Assembly: GCA_002746305.1 (NCBI GenBank)
Contig: NVWV01000011.1
Location: 111,001-175,000, forward strand
Length of the DNA stretch: 64,000 bases
Source: Bacteroidota bacterium
GTDB taxonomy: Bacteria; Bacteroidota; Bacteroidia; NS11-12g; UBA9320
Direction: 5' to 3'
Below the pieces are notes generated by a model. The model was given only the letters and a program-made list of their open reading frames with translations. It did no database searches and was not told the origin of the DNA. Below, piece by piece: positions 36,820 through 45,041 of this stretch. Each line of letters begins with the position of its first letter. Within the stretch, counting starts at the first letter, position 1. The translations under genes were made by a program, and so were the position numbers.

Positions 36820-37524
36820 ATGAAGATAATTAGTATAATAGGACTTATTCTGTTCTTAGTCGGATGTCAGCAAGAGCGGGAGTGTAATTTGTCAGAAATG
36901 CTATTTGCAAAGCCAAGAAATTCAAATCACATTGTAGATATTGAGAATCTTTGGGAATACTCAGACTCAATGGAACGAGTTATTTGTAAAAAGGGACTTA
37001 ATGGGCTGTTTTTGAAAGTTGATAATCTCTATTTGAGCTATAGTCCTGTAGATTTACTCAATAAATGTTCATCTGTAACGTATTGCGGTCCGCTAAAAAA
37101 AGGAGATAGGATAGAGGTTCTGCTTAATAGAGAGAATGTTGTTCTTTTTGAAGGGGAAGTGGTTGCAATGGAAGATTTGGATTCATTGTTTCAAATGATA
37201 TACATGAATTTAGAGCAAAAGAGTGAATACATTATGAAACCATCAAAATCTGTGATTACTTTGAAATGGGACATAGAAGCATCTCATCAAGAAGTTAAGG
37301 CTATCATCAAGAAGTTAGTGAAAGGATATACGTCATCTATTCGCAGTCTCCATTCAATATCCAATAGTGCTACAGCAATTTGTGATTCTGTACAAATAAA
37401 TAAGGAGAGATTGGCTAAGGAGTATCCTTTTAGGCTTAGTTTACACTTTGGAACACATTTTACTCTTGGAGGTAGAGTGCCTCCGCCACCGCCACCTCCT
37501 CCTTTTGATTTGGAAGTAAATTAG
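36820..37524 (+). CDS. Hypothetical lipoprotein with polyproline tail
   Basis: This 234-residue protein has a short signal peptide with lipobox FLVGC and no domain I recognise. The most visible feature is the C-terminus: eight consecutive prolines followed by FDLEVN. The region before it (about 150-215) is rich in Lys and Ser. Such a tail could be a flexible or binding segment at the cell surface. Its stop codon is two bases from the stop of a convergent small gene. Confidence 0.7.
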   Translation: MKIISIIGLILFLVGCQQERECNLSEMLFAKPRNSNHIVDIENLWEYSDSMERVICKKGLNGLFLKVDNLYLSYSPVDLLNKCSSVTYCGPLKKGDRIEVLLNRENVVLFEGEVVAMEDLDSLFQMIYMNLEQKSEYIMKPSKSVITLKWDIEASHQEVKAIIKKLVKGYTSSIRSLHSISNSATAICDSVQINKERLAKEYPFRLSLHFGTHFTLGGRVPPPPPPPPFDLEVN

Positions 37525-37526
37525 AT

Positions 37527-37691
37527 TTAATTCTTGGCGAAATACCCTCGCATTAAGAAGCCAATTCCGACCCCAACAACAGCTCCTCCGGCTATGTTTT
37601 TGACGAAATAGCCTATCCCAACGCCAAGTATACAACATCCTGTAAATACCAAGTTGGCCTTGCTACTTCGGTCGTTTTTTGATTCGTCCAT
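37527..37691 (-). CDS. 54-residue glycine-rich membrane miniprotein
   Basis: This short frame (54 residues) starts MDESKNDRSSKANLVF and continues with one or two hydrophobic glycine-zipper-like segments. The repeated motif is V/L-G-V-G-I-G (LGVGIGYF at about 22-29 and VGVGIGFL at about 39-46), separated by KNIAGGAV, and the protein ends YFAKN. The two GVGIG blocks read as an internal duplication. The upstream sequence TATATTTA is one base off the promoter consensus. Probably real, because of its composition and clean fit between neighbours. Function unknown. Confidence 0.6.
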   Translation of the reverse strand: MDESKNDRSSKANLVFTGCCILGVGIGYFVKNIAGGAVVGVGIGFLMRGYFAKN

Positions 37692-37714
37692 TGGGTAAAT
37701 ATAAAGATTTGAAA

Positions 37715-38065
37715 TTAGTTGGTGTCAACCGTGTCCTTAGAATCTTGACCTATGGTATTCAAGTCAGCTTCCAAATCCACAAACTCTCGGGCATATTTTC
37801 TTTTTAAATATCTGTAGTAACCATAGCTACTTAGTAAACCCGTGGGGATTCCTAAAAGGACCAACAAATAAGACAAAGCATTATCTAAACTCAGGTCAAA
37901 GAAAACCACTCCTACAAGGAAAATGACAAAGACTCCTATAACCATTCCAATGAGATAAAATAGAAGACCCGTTACCGCAGATTTCCATGGTTTTTTTCTT
38001 CTATATTTTTCTGCAAGTCTTATAAACTCCTTACTAATAAAGTACCAAAGTATTAGACTTAACAT
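37715..38065 (-). CDS. Small membrane protein of unknown function
   Basis: The 116-residue protein has three hydrophobic segments (about 1-15, 30-56 and 66-84), a basic loop (AEKYRRKKPWKS) and a charged C-terminal tail (REFVDLEADL). I chose the ATG at 38065 (MLSLILWYF), eight codons inside the open frame, because an exact TATCTTTG box ends 5 bases before it and overlaps the longer version. No family recognised. It is downstream of, and co-oriented with, the ECF sigma operon. Confidence 0.7.
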   Translation of the reverse strand: MLSLILWYFISKEFIRLAEKYRRKKPWKSAVTGLLFYLIGMVIGVFVIFLVGVVFFDLSLDNALSYLLVLLGIPTGLLSSYGYYRYLKRKYAREFVDLEADLNTIGQDSKDTVDTN

Positions 38066-38070
38066 TCCCT

Positions 38071-38078
38071 CAAAGATA
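38071..38078 (-). promoter_or_regulatory. Promoter -7 box of the 116-residue membrane protein gene (TATCTTTG)
   Basis: Exact TAnnTTTG on the minus strand, ending 5 bases before the chosen ATG. It lies between that gene and the end of the large sigma-operon gene. Confidence 0.6.
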
Positions 38079-38100
38079 AGGTATGTCAATTTAAGTTAGA

Positions 38101-40518
38101 CTACTCGCGAATTAGTCTTCTCGTCAACTTATCTCCACTATTACTAAGGAGAGTCACTAAGTAAAGACCTGGTGGGAGTGTGGTTATATCAATTGTGGTT
38201 TTTTGCTTACAATCGTCAATGTGTAATGTTAGAAATTCTTGACCGCCCAAGTTTGTTACGGTCAAATCGCCACTAACAGATGTATTCAATGTTATTTTTA
38301 CATTCACTCTCCCACTCGCAGGATTGGGAAACAGTTGCATATCAGTAATGTTGGTCTTAATATCGGAACAAGGGTCTAGATAGACACATGATTCTTTTTT
38401 TGGTTGATTATTGTTTTCATAATCAGGAGCCGGAGGTGTAGGAGGGCTTAATATAGGATGAATTAGAGCCAATTCGAATTCCAATTGTTCTTTGATATCT
38501 TTTGGTAATTGATTGAGAAACTCTTCTGTTGGTTCATACCAAAATATACAGTCTGGGTGGGAGTAACCACTAATATAATCTGAGAGATGGTATTCCTCAT
38601 TTGCAGAAATGTAAATTGGAATTAATTCTTCTAGATCCATTGAGGAACCTGTATCCGAAGTTATTTTTAGTCGATAACTCTTACCGTATTTATCACTTAC
38701 ATATTTGGGCGAAATATTTTTAGATTGAACAAATCCCGTTTGCGGTATAAATGACGTAGTGCTTAACCTTTTGGTGAAATTGAAATTGAGGGTTAAATTA
38801 TCATTTACATTAAATAAACTATAACTCACGCTTCCAGGGCTGCTACTAATATTCAGTTTAGCAAGTTGGTCTTCACTTAAACGAACAGGATTTATACTTA
38901 GCTCTTTTAATGCTTTAAACTTGTCCATTTGGTCAAACATTAATTCTCTTACTGCAATCTTGCCTGGAGTATTAGGGATGTCTAATCCTTTGGAAAATTT
39001 TAGGTGGTCCAATGCTCTCTTTTTATCACTTTCTTGGAGAAGCTCAAGCAATCTATGTGTGTTTTCATACCAGAAAATGATTTCATCTCCGTCAATTTCC
39101 CCTAATCTAACTGCTAGCATCTTGTGCTTATGGGATTGGAAATATTGGTGACTATTTGTCTTTTGCTTGTTTATGCTGGAAAGCTCACTAACTCTCAAAT
39201 ATGCAGATTCACTCTTTGAATTTTGAGAGGTAATGAATGAAGGAGGAGTATTTCTCATTTTCTTTGGTGTAAAACCTGGACCCAAAGTAGTATTGATCAC
39301 AAGGCTATCTCTATGGTATGAGGTCAATTGGGGTGTCCAAAACCTTTTCTTACTATATCTGATTTTATCATCTGTTATTTTAACGTAGAGATTTTTAAGT
39401 AAAACATCATCTGCATGAAACAATTGATTCGTCAAATAAGGCTTTTTTGCCGTTTGCTTTACTAAGGCTTTGAAAGGATCTTTCACCATAGATTGAATAT
39501 TGCTTGTGTCATTAAATATGGTTGAATGATCCAGATTGATTAAGTCTAGTTTTGCCTTCTGCTTGTCGTCTAGTTTATTGATATTTTGATTCGTCCTGGT
39601 AAACCAAAATACACAGTAACCTCTGCCATTTCTATCAAATGGAACGTAAATTGGGATATGAGATTTTGTTAGGATATTATTGACTTCCTTATCCCGTTTC
39701 AAGTAAAACATAGCTTTTGGAGCTGATATCAAGATAGGATGATCTTCAGTCATACTATGTCGTTTGTAGTTGCCTGTTCTAGTGCTTCTACTACCGTATT
39801 TTTTCTGAAATAATAGTTCAAATAAATTATCTCTTGCTTCATCAAATCGAGAATACAATAGAACATCGTCGTGCTGGTAAATGTGAAATTTTTCTAGTTC
39901 TTCTGTGGTTAAGATGATTACGTTATCCAATATTTTTTGAGAAGTAATTGGTGTTGTCGATGCTTCATGATTTTTACTTTTTAATGGGGTAATGGCTTGG
40001 TTTAGTTCCCTTTGATTTCTTGGAGTAGGTAATGTTGCACTAGGTGTAATGTGAGCTCTAGTTTGTTTTTTAATGAGAGGTGAAGTCGGTAAAGGGGTTG
40101 TTGGTACATTGCCAACTAAGTGAGATGAAGAGTTAATTGCCAGACTTTTGTTTTGTTCAGGTTCTGGGTCTTTAGACTCGTTGACAGACTGATTTGAATC
40201 GGATTCTTCTTTTGCTTCAATTATTATTTCTTTGGCATTGTCAGAATCTATATTCTCACGCGAGGGTTGATAATCTTTAACTGTCTCTGTTATTGAAGTT
40301 TGTGAAATGTCTTTTATATGAGATTTAGTGTCTCGGCTAAAGATGAATGCAATTGTGATTATTGCAGCCACTGTTCCAAAAATAGAAACATACTTGACCC
40401 AAGAGAAGCCAGATGATGCAATAGACGTAGCTGTCATTTCAGTTACATTATCCAAGCTCATCAGCTCATCTTGGCCTTTTAGGTTTTGTATAAGTTTATC
40501 AATATTTTTCATCTTCAC
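38101..40518 (-). CDS. Putative sigma-operon membrane protein with three internal repeats and T9SS sorting tail
   Basis: This 805-residue protein starts 5 bases after the ECF sigma gene. Residues 1-38 are hydrophilic and would be cytoplasmic. One membrane helix follows at about 39-60 (WVKYVSIFGTVAAIITIAFIFS). A Ser/Pro/Thr-rich linker spans about 65-195. A module then recurs three times, marked by (C/I)-(V/I)-FW-(F/Y)-x-x-T and a downstream L-x-x-L-x-x-x-x-K pattern, at about 302, 480 and 657. The last 75 residues (LFPNPASGRVNVKI ... PGLYLVTL) are a type A T9SS sorting domain. Position and topology suggest an anti-sigma-like regulator, but no known anti-sigma domain is visible. Confidence 0.75.
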   Translation of the reverse strand: MKMKNIDKLIQNLKGQDELMSLDNVTEMTATSIASSGFSWVKYVSIFGTVAAIITIAFIFSRDTKSHIKDISQTSITETVKDYQPSRENIDSDNAKEIIIEAKEESDSNQSVNESKDPEPEQNKSLAINSSSHLVGNVPTTPLPTSPLIKKQTRAHITPSATLPTPRNQRELNQAITPLKSKNHEASTTPITSQKILDNVIILTTEELEKFHIYQHDDVLLYSRFDEARDNLFELLFQKKYGSRSTRTGNYKRHSMTEDHPILISAPKAMFYLKRDKEVNNILTKSHIPIYVPFDRNGRGYCVFWFTRTNQNINKLDDKQKAKLDLINLDHSTIFNDTSNIQSMVKDPFKALVKQTAKKPYLTNQLFHADDVLLKNLYVKITDDKIRYSKKRFWTPQLTSYHRDSLVINTTLGPGFTPKKMRNTPPSFITSQNSKSESAYLRVSELSSINKQKTNSHQYFQSHKHKMLAVRLGEIDGDEIIFWYENTHRLLELLQESDKKRALDHLKFSKGLDIPNTPGKIAVRELMFDQMDKFKALKELSINPVRLSEDQLAKLNISSSPGSVSYSLFNVNDNLTLNFNFTKRLSTTSFIPQTGFVQSKNISPKYVSDKYGKSYRLKITSDTGSSMDLEELIPIYISANEEYHLSDYISGYSHPDCIFWYEPTEEFLNQLPKDIKEQLEFELALIHPILSPPTPPAPDYENNNQPKKESCVYLDPCSDIKTNITDMQLFPNPASGRVNVKITLNTSVSGDLTVTNLGGQEFLTLHIDDCKQKTTIDITTLPPGLYLVTLLSNSGDKLTRRLIRE

Positions 40519-40523
40519 TTCGT

Positions 40524-41027
40524 TTAATAGTTTGTAATATGTTGTTTGAATTCTTCTTCCAAGAGGTTTGCTAGTGATACTCTGGCTCGTGATAATCTAG
40601 TTTTTACAGTTGATAAGTTGGTGTTTAGACTGTTTGCTATGTCTGTCAATGACATATCTACTATTTCAAACAGAACAAAAACTTCTGCCTGTTTAGCAGG
40701 TATTTGACACATGATTTGGTTAACAGAATGGTTCTCAATTCGGTCAACTTCTGTATGATGTAGACTAATCACCTTTGTTTCAGGTAGAGGCCTGGATTTT
40801 TTTCGGATGAACTCTTTTAAGGTATTGCTGGCAATACCAAAAAGATAAGATTTGAATTTCGACTTATCCTTAAGTCTTGTAAATCCAACAAACGCTCTAC
40901 TAACTGTTTCACTCATGAGTTCTTTGGCATCTTCTACATCGTGCTCTAAACTCCTACAGAAGTTGGATAGGTCACTATGATGCTGAGTGTATAGCAGCAT
41001 AAATTCATTATTTTTAGCTGTAGTCAT
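40524..41027 (-). CDS. ECF-type RNA polymerase sigma factor
   Basis: This 167-residue sigma-70 family protein has region 2 (about 10-80: DAKELMSETVSRAFVGF, then KSYLFGIASNTLKEFIRKK) and region 4 (about 105-160: PAKQAEVFVLFEIVDMSLTDIANSLNTNLSTVKTRLSRAR, the -35-binding helix-turn-helix). It directs RNA polymerase to a special promoter set. I chose the ATG at 41027 (MTTAKNNEF) rather than an upstream TTG. The following gene probably encodes its membrane regulator. Its target promoters cannot be read from this window. Confidence 0.93.
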   Translation of the reverse strand: MTTAKNNEFMLLYTQHHSDLSNFCRSLEHDVEDAKELMSETVSRAFVGFTRLKDKSKFKSYLFGIASNTLKEFIRKKSRPLPETKVISLHHTEVDRIENHSVNQIMCQIPAKQAEVFVLFEIVDMSLTDIANSLNTNLSTVKTRLSRARVSLANLLEEEFKQHITNY

Positions 41028-41167
41028 ATTAGTTGTTACAAGATAGTGATAGTTATGTAGCAAAAAGTTTCATGGGGCTAAAAATAATTGGAAGTTGACT
41101 TCTTTAGTTCTAAAGTAAAGAGACAAAATACTGAGATGACTGTCTGCTTAACTAATTATCTAACCAT

Positions 41168-41175
41168 TATCTTCG
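41168..41175 (+). promoter_or_regulatory. Possible promoter -7 box of the IPP isomerase gene (TATCTTCG)
   Basis: TTCG variant of the box, ending 5 bases before an in-frame TTG. It lies inside the longer open frame and argues for the shorter protein. Confidence 0.45.
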
Positions 41176-41180
41176 CACCA

Positions 41181-42185
41181 TTGGGACATACACAAACATC
41201 TGATCGTAAAAAAGACCACATTGAATTGGCCTTTGAGTCTGTGGTTCAAAACCAAGACAATCGCTTTTACTATGAGCCACTTTTTAGTGGGCATCCACAG
41301 GGAGATTTACAACCTCTAAAGTTCACTAATAAGCAAATGCTTGCACCACTTTGGGTAAGTAGCATGACTGGAGGTACCAAAGAGGCGGGAACGATTAATC
41401 GAAATCTAGCTAAGGCATGCGGACAGTTTGGTTTAGGTATGGGACTAGGAAGTTGTCGCATTATTTTAAATGACGATGAACACCTGCCCGATTTTCAGCT
41501 GCGTAAAGAAATGGGAGATTATCCTTTATTTGCGAATTTGGGAATAGCTCAGTTAGAAGAATTATTTGATTCTCATAAGGAATACTTAATCAATGAACTC
41601 GTAAAACGTACAGAAACAGATGGGTTAATAGTTCATGTAAACCCACTCCAAGAATGGTTACAGCCAGAAGGAGATATTTTTAAGAAATCACCTTTGGAAA
41701 TCATAAAACGAACTCTGGATTTAGATTTAAAGATTATTGTGAAAGAAGTTGGACAGGGTTTTGGTCCCAATAGCCTAAAAGAGTTAATGAAACTTCCTTT
41801 AGCAGCAATAGATTTTGGAGCACATGGTGGCACTAACTTTAGCAAGCTGGAAATGCATAGAAGTAATGAAATGCGACATGAAGCCTACGATAAAGTAGCT
41901 ACATGGGGACATAGTGCAGAGCAAATGGTAGGTTTTTATAATTGCCTAAAAGAAGAATTGGGAGATCAGAACCACAATGCAGACATTATAATAAGCGGAG
42001 GAGTTCATGATTTTATGGACGGGTTCTATCATACAGAGAGAATAAATGCACACGCTATATACGGACAGGCATCAGCTTTCTTAAAACATGCTCGTGGAGG
42101 TTACGAAGAATTAGAAGAGTATGTGAGTCTACAAATAGAAGGACTTAAGTTATCGAAGGCTTTTTTGAGATTGAGGGAGATTTGA
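41181..42185 (+). CDS. fni: Type 2 isopentenyl-diphosphate delta-isomerase
   Basis: FMN- and NADPH-dependent enzyme that interconverts IPP and DMAPP. Family landmarks: RKKDHIELA near the N-terminus (substrate phosphate contact), APLWVSSMTGGT (FMN site), GLGMGLGSCR, the EVGQGFG stretch and IDFGAHGGTNFSKLE, which matches the family's VSGxGGTxW-like FMN loop. I start at TTG 41181 (334 residues) because the promoter-like box TATCTTCG sits just before it; an ATG at 41136 would add 15 residues with no family similarity. It is the first isoprenoid gene of this region. Confidence 0.88.
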   Translation: MGHTQTSDRKKDHIELAFESVVQNQDNRFYYEPLFSGHPQGDLQPLKFTNKQMLAPLWVSSMTGGTKEAGTINRNLAKACGQFGLGMGLGSCRIILNDDEHLPDFQLRKEMGDYPLFANLGIAQLEELFDSHKEYLINELVKRTETDGLIVHVNPLQEWLQPEGDIFKKSPLEIIKRTLDLDLKIIVKEVGQGFGPNSLKELMKLPLAAIDFGAHGGTNFSKLEMHRSNEMRHEAYDKVATWGHSAEQMVGFYNCLKEELGDQNHNADIIISGGVHDFMDGFYHTERINAHAIYGQASAFLKHARGGYEELEEYVSLQIEGLKLSKAFLRLREI

Positions 42186-42214
42186 GTGTTGAGATTTATA
42201 GATGTGTGATATTG

Positions 42215-42441
42215 AGATTTGAGACCAAAGATTAATGCACGATTTTAAAAAAAATAAGGCTTGGCAAAAAGCTAGAGTTTTTACAAAGGAGCTCTATTTG
42301 TTGAGTAAGTCATTCCTCGAAGATGAACGTTTTGGTATTACGAGTCAAATTCGAAGAGCAACAATATCTATAACGAATAATATCGCAGAAGGGAGTGGAC
42401 GTTCCGCAGACAAGGAAATGGTGTTATATCATCTCAAATCT
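42215..42441. repeat. 10-base inverted repeats flanking a truncated four-helix-bundle gene
   Basis: AGATTTGAGA at 42215-42224 and TCTCAAATCT at 42432-42441 are exact reverse complements. The surrounding bases are low-complexity variants of the same words (TTGAGATTT, CTCAATACT). Confidence 0.6.
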
Positions 42442-42447
42442 AAATAA
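42235..42447 (+). pseudogene. Truncated four-helix-bundle (S23/IVS, Avd-like) protein
   Basis: The 70-residue frame begins like a complete S23/four-helix-bundle protein: WQKARVFTKELYLLSKSF, FGITSQIRRATISITNNIAEGSGR. Family members have about 115-125 residues with two more helices; here homology stops after SADKEM and the frame ends YHLKSK. It is therefore truncated at the 3' end, with one of the inverted repeats across the break. Families of this type occur in 23S rRNA intervening sequences and as accessory proteins of diversity-generating retroelements; no reverse transcriptase is present here. Confidence 0.8.
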
Positions 42448-42509
42448 TAAAATGAAAAAGTACACAATACTAACCACTCACTTACTCAATACTTAAATAC
42501 TCAGTACGC

Positions 42510-43826
42510 ATGATAAAAGGATTCAGTAAACTAACTAAAGTAGCCAAAATAGAGTGGCTAGTTCAAGAGTATTTTGAAGGAAATGAAAAGGCCCGTGAGA
42601 TTCTAGAAAACTACTGGCATTCTGATGTCAAGTTGCAAAAACTCCATGATGAGTTCATAGAAAACACAATATCCAATTTCTATTTACCTTTTGGTGTGGC
42701 ACCTAATTTTTTAATAAATGGGAAAGAGTATGCTGTTCCTATGGTGACTGAAGAAAGTTCGGTGGTAGCTGCTGCTGCTAAGTCTGCAGGTTTCTGGTAT
42801 GATAAAGGAGGTTTTAAAGCAACCGTAAAAAGCACCACAAAGATTGGCCACGTTCACTTTACTTGGAAAGGAGATGATAAAGAGGGGCTGCAAGATTTCA
42901 TTACCCGTATCAACGATAAGTTTTACTCGGAAACGGAGAGTATAACAAAGAATATGCAAAAGCGTGGCGGAGGAATCTTGGGAATTACCTTAATAGATAA
43001 AACCGCAGACGTCCCAAATTACTATCAGCTAGAAGCAGAGTTTGAAACGTGTGATAGTATGGGGGCTAACTTCATCAATACATGTTTGGAGAAATTTGCA
43101 GATGTCTTGAAAACTGAAATGTCCAACTCGGGTTTAAATCCAAATGAGGTGGAGGTTATCATGTGTATCTTGAGCAATTTCACACCCAAATGTTTGGTAA
43201 GAGTAGAAGGGAGTTGTCCTATAGAACAAATGGTTGAGGGCACCGAGATGACAGCAGAAGCCTTTGCTGAACGATTTACCACTGCAGTTCGAATAGCAGA
43301 AACGCAGCCTTATAGGGCGGTAACACATAATAAGGGAATCATGAATGGAATCGATTCCGTGATTTTAGCAACAGGAAATGACTTTAGAGCAATAGAAGCA
43401 AGTGCTCATGCCTATGCAAGTAAGGATGGGCAATATACAAGTCTTACCCACGTAGATATGAGTGATGGTCAGTTCAAGTTTTGGATAGAAGTACCCTTAG
43501 CTTTAGGAACAGTAGGAGGCATTACAGGGCTTCATCCTATGGTGAAATTCGCTCATCAGCTGATGGGTAATCCCAGTGCATCTGAACTCATGATGATAAC
43601 GGCGGCAGTTGGTTTGGCACAAAACTTTTCAGCTCTTCGAAGTCTTACTACTACCGGAATACAGCAAGGTCATATGAAAATGCACTTGTTGAATATCCTT
43701 AATCAGCTGGAAGCTACAGATCAGGAGAAGAAGATCATTGTAAAATACTTTATTAAAAACACACCACATCATGCAGAAGTGGTAGAAGCTTTTAAAAAAG
43801 TTAGGGGTGGAGAGATTTTAAGTTGA
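42510..43826 (+). CDS. mvaA: Hydroxymethylglutaryl-CoA reductase (class II type)
   Basis: This enzyme reduces (or oxidises) between HMG-CoA and mevalonate. The 438-residue protein has the class II pattern. The catalytic Glu lies in PMVTEESSVVAAAAKSAGF (about 76-94). The catalytic Lys is in HNKGIMNGIDSV and the Asp in LATGNDFRAIEASAHAYA (about 272-302). The C-terminal catalytic His is in QQGHMKMHLLN (about 389-399). In a pathway with mvk and mvaD it most likely works towards mevalonate. A truncated four-helix-bundle gene separates it from the IPP isomerase gene. Confidence 0.95.
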   Translation: MIKGFSKLTKVAKIEWLVQEYFEGNEKAREILENYWHSDVKLQKLHDEFIENTISNFYLPFGVAPNFLINGKEYAVPMVTEESSVVAAAAKSAGFWYDKGGFKATVKSTTKIGHVHFTWKGDDKEGLQDFITRINDKFYSETESITKNMQKRGGGILGITLIDKTADVPNYYQLEAEFETCDSMGANFINTCLEKFADVLKTEMSNSGLNPNEVEVIMCILSNFTPKCLVRVEGSCPIEQMVEGTEMTAEAFAERFTTAVRIAETQPYRAVTHNKGIMNGIDSVILATGNDFRAIEASAHAYASKDGQYTSLTHVDMSDGQFKFWIEVPLALGTVGGITGLHPMVKFAHQLMGNPSASELMMITAAVGLAQNFSALRSLTTTGIQQGHMKMHLLNILNQLEATDQEKKIIVKYFIKNTPHHAEVVEAFKKVRGGEILS

Positions 43827-43858
43827 TTTTGATTCCTCAAATTTTTGGGCAAATTTGC

Positions 43859-44332
43859 ATGGTGAAAATCTCGATAACTTTAATACTTCTTCTCTTATTT
43901 TCTATTTCTGAAGCTCAAGATACCATCATTTTGGATCATTCAGTAAACAATGAATTTTATTCTTACAAAGGAAATAAGGTGAAGAACTTGCGAAAACTTG
44001 CTGAAATAGTGGAAGACAATCAATTAGCTCATACTGAGGTGCTAAACGCTCAAACGTATAAGACAATGTCATGGTTTTTTTTGAATATAGGAGTGTTAGT
44101 GACTTGGGGATCAAGTGGTCATTTTGGAGATGAATTGAATGTTTCAAATGCAATTGGATATGGAATAGCGGCCTCTTGTTTTACCGCAGGTTTAATGTCT
44201 TACCATCGGAAGAATAAATCAGAGGAGAGAGCTGTGAATTATTTTAACCAGGGTATAGTCTCAGATAATCGAAAATTTGATTTGAATTTAGCTTTTGTCC
44301 ATAATGGATTAGGAGTTAGACTTACATTTTAA
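43859..44332 (+). CDS. Small secreted or membrane protein of unknown function
   Basis: With the ATG at 43859 this is a 157-residue protein with a clear signal peptide (MVKISITLILLLLFSISEAQ). A longer frame from 43823 would place 12 residues before it and overlap HMG-CoA reductase, which is less likely. A second hydrophobic region lies at about 75-120 (WFFLNIGVLVTWG, YGIAASCFTAGLM). The C-terminus ends in alternating strands (FDLNLAFVHNGLGVRLTF) as in small outer membrane proteins. No family recognised. Confidence 0.7.
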   Translation: MVKISITLILLLLFSISEAQDTIILDHSVNNEFYSYKGNKVKNLRKLAEIVEDNQLAHTEVLNAQTYKTMSWFFLNIGVLVTWGSSGHFGDELNVSNAIGYGIAASCFTAGLMSYHRKNKSEERAVNYFNQGIVSDNRKFDLNLAFVHNGLGVRLTF

Positions 44333-44403
44333 GAATTAGACATTCCTCAATATGAAGTTAGGCTGACTCTAATTCATATCTTAAATGACATATTTGTAGG
44401 GAT

Positions 44404-45000
44404 ATGAAACGAAATTCAATTCTAATATTTATCCTCCTTGGGCTTGTAATCTTTGAATACGGTTGTGATAGAGGTAACAGAGGTGGTGGCAATCCCTCTG
44501 GTTATGTTGTCACGGGGGTAGAAAGTACAAATCTGGTTGAAATAGATACATTTAACAGAGAACTTGGAACACTAAAGAACATCGCAGTTTTTGGACAGTT
44601 TAAAATTAAAACAACCTTTATTGCTGAATCAGTAGTGACTATTGAATGTGGTAACTATGCAGCTTATGCAATACCCCAACCAGCACTCCTTATAACCTTG
44701 CCATTGGATTCTATCAAGATTATAAATGTTATTAAAGATGATTCTTTGGATATGTCATCCAGCTTTGAGGTTAGTGTAGGTTCAGATTATTATGTTACTG
44801 AGTATAAAATACAAATAACCAATGATTCATTATTCTCACGAGAAACGGAGTTGGCAGGCAGTCAGCGTCCTTTGAGTTATAATTTTTATTTAAAAAATCA
44901 GCCTCAGGAAATATTGGACTATCGTTTTTTGATTACATATTACGCTACAAATGGAGATGTTTTTGAAACAAGCACAGAGCAATTTGCAATAAAACCTTGA
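44404..45000 (+). CDS. Hypothetical lipoprotein (paralogue 1)
   Basis: This predicted lipoprotein has 198 residues. Its N-terminus KRNSILIFILLGLVIFEYGC is a signal peptide with a lipobox-like end (EYGC). The mature part starts with a Gly/Arg/Asn-rich linker and is otherwise beta-rich with no known domain. The start resembles the next gene (KRN...FLLLGLVALEYGC), as does a TNDS/TNDQ...F motif near residue 140, so the two are diverged paralogues. Near-consensus CATATTTG lies 12 bases upstream of the ATG. Confidence 0.7.
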   Translation: MKRNSILIFILLGLVIFEYGCDRGNRGGGNPSGYVVTGVESTNLVEIDTFNRELGTLKNIAVFGQFKIKTTFIAESVVTIECGNYAAYAIPQPALLITLPLDSIKIINVIKDDSLDMSSSFEVSVGSDYYVTEYKIQITNDSLFSRETELAGSQRPLSYNFYLKNQPQEILDYRFLITYYATNGDVFETSTEQFAIKP

Positions 45001-45041
45001 TCTAGTTGTAACGGCTTCAATAGTTTTACTGTCTAGATAGT

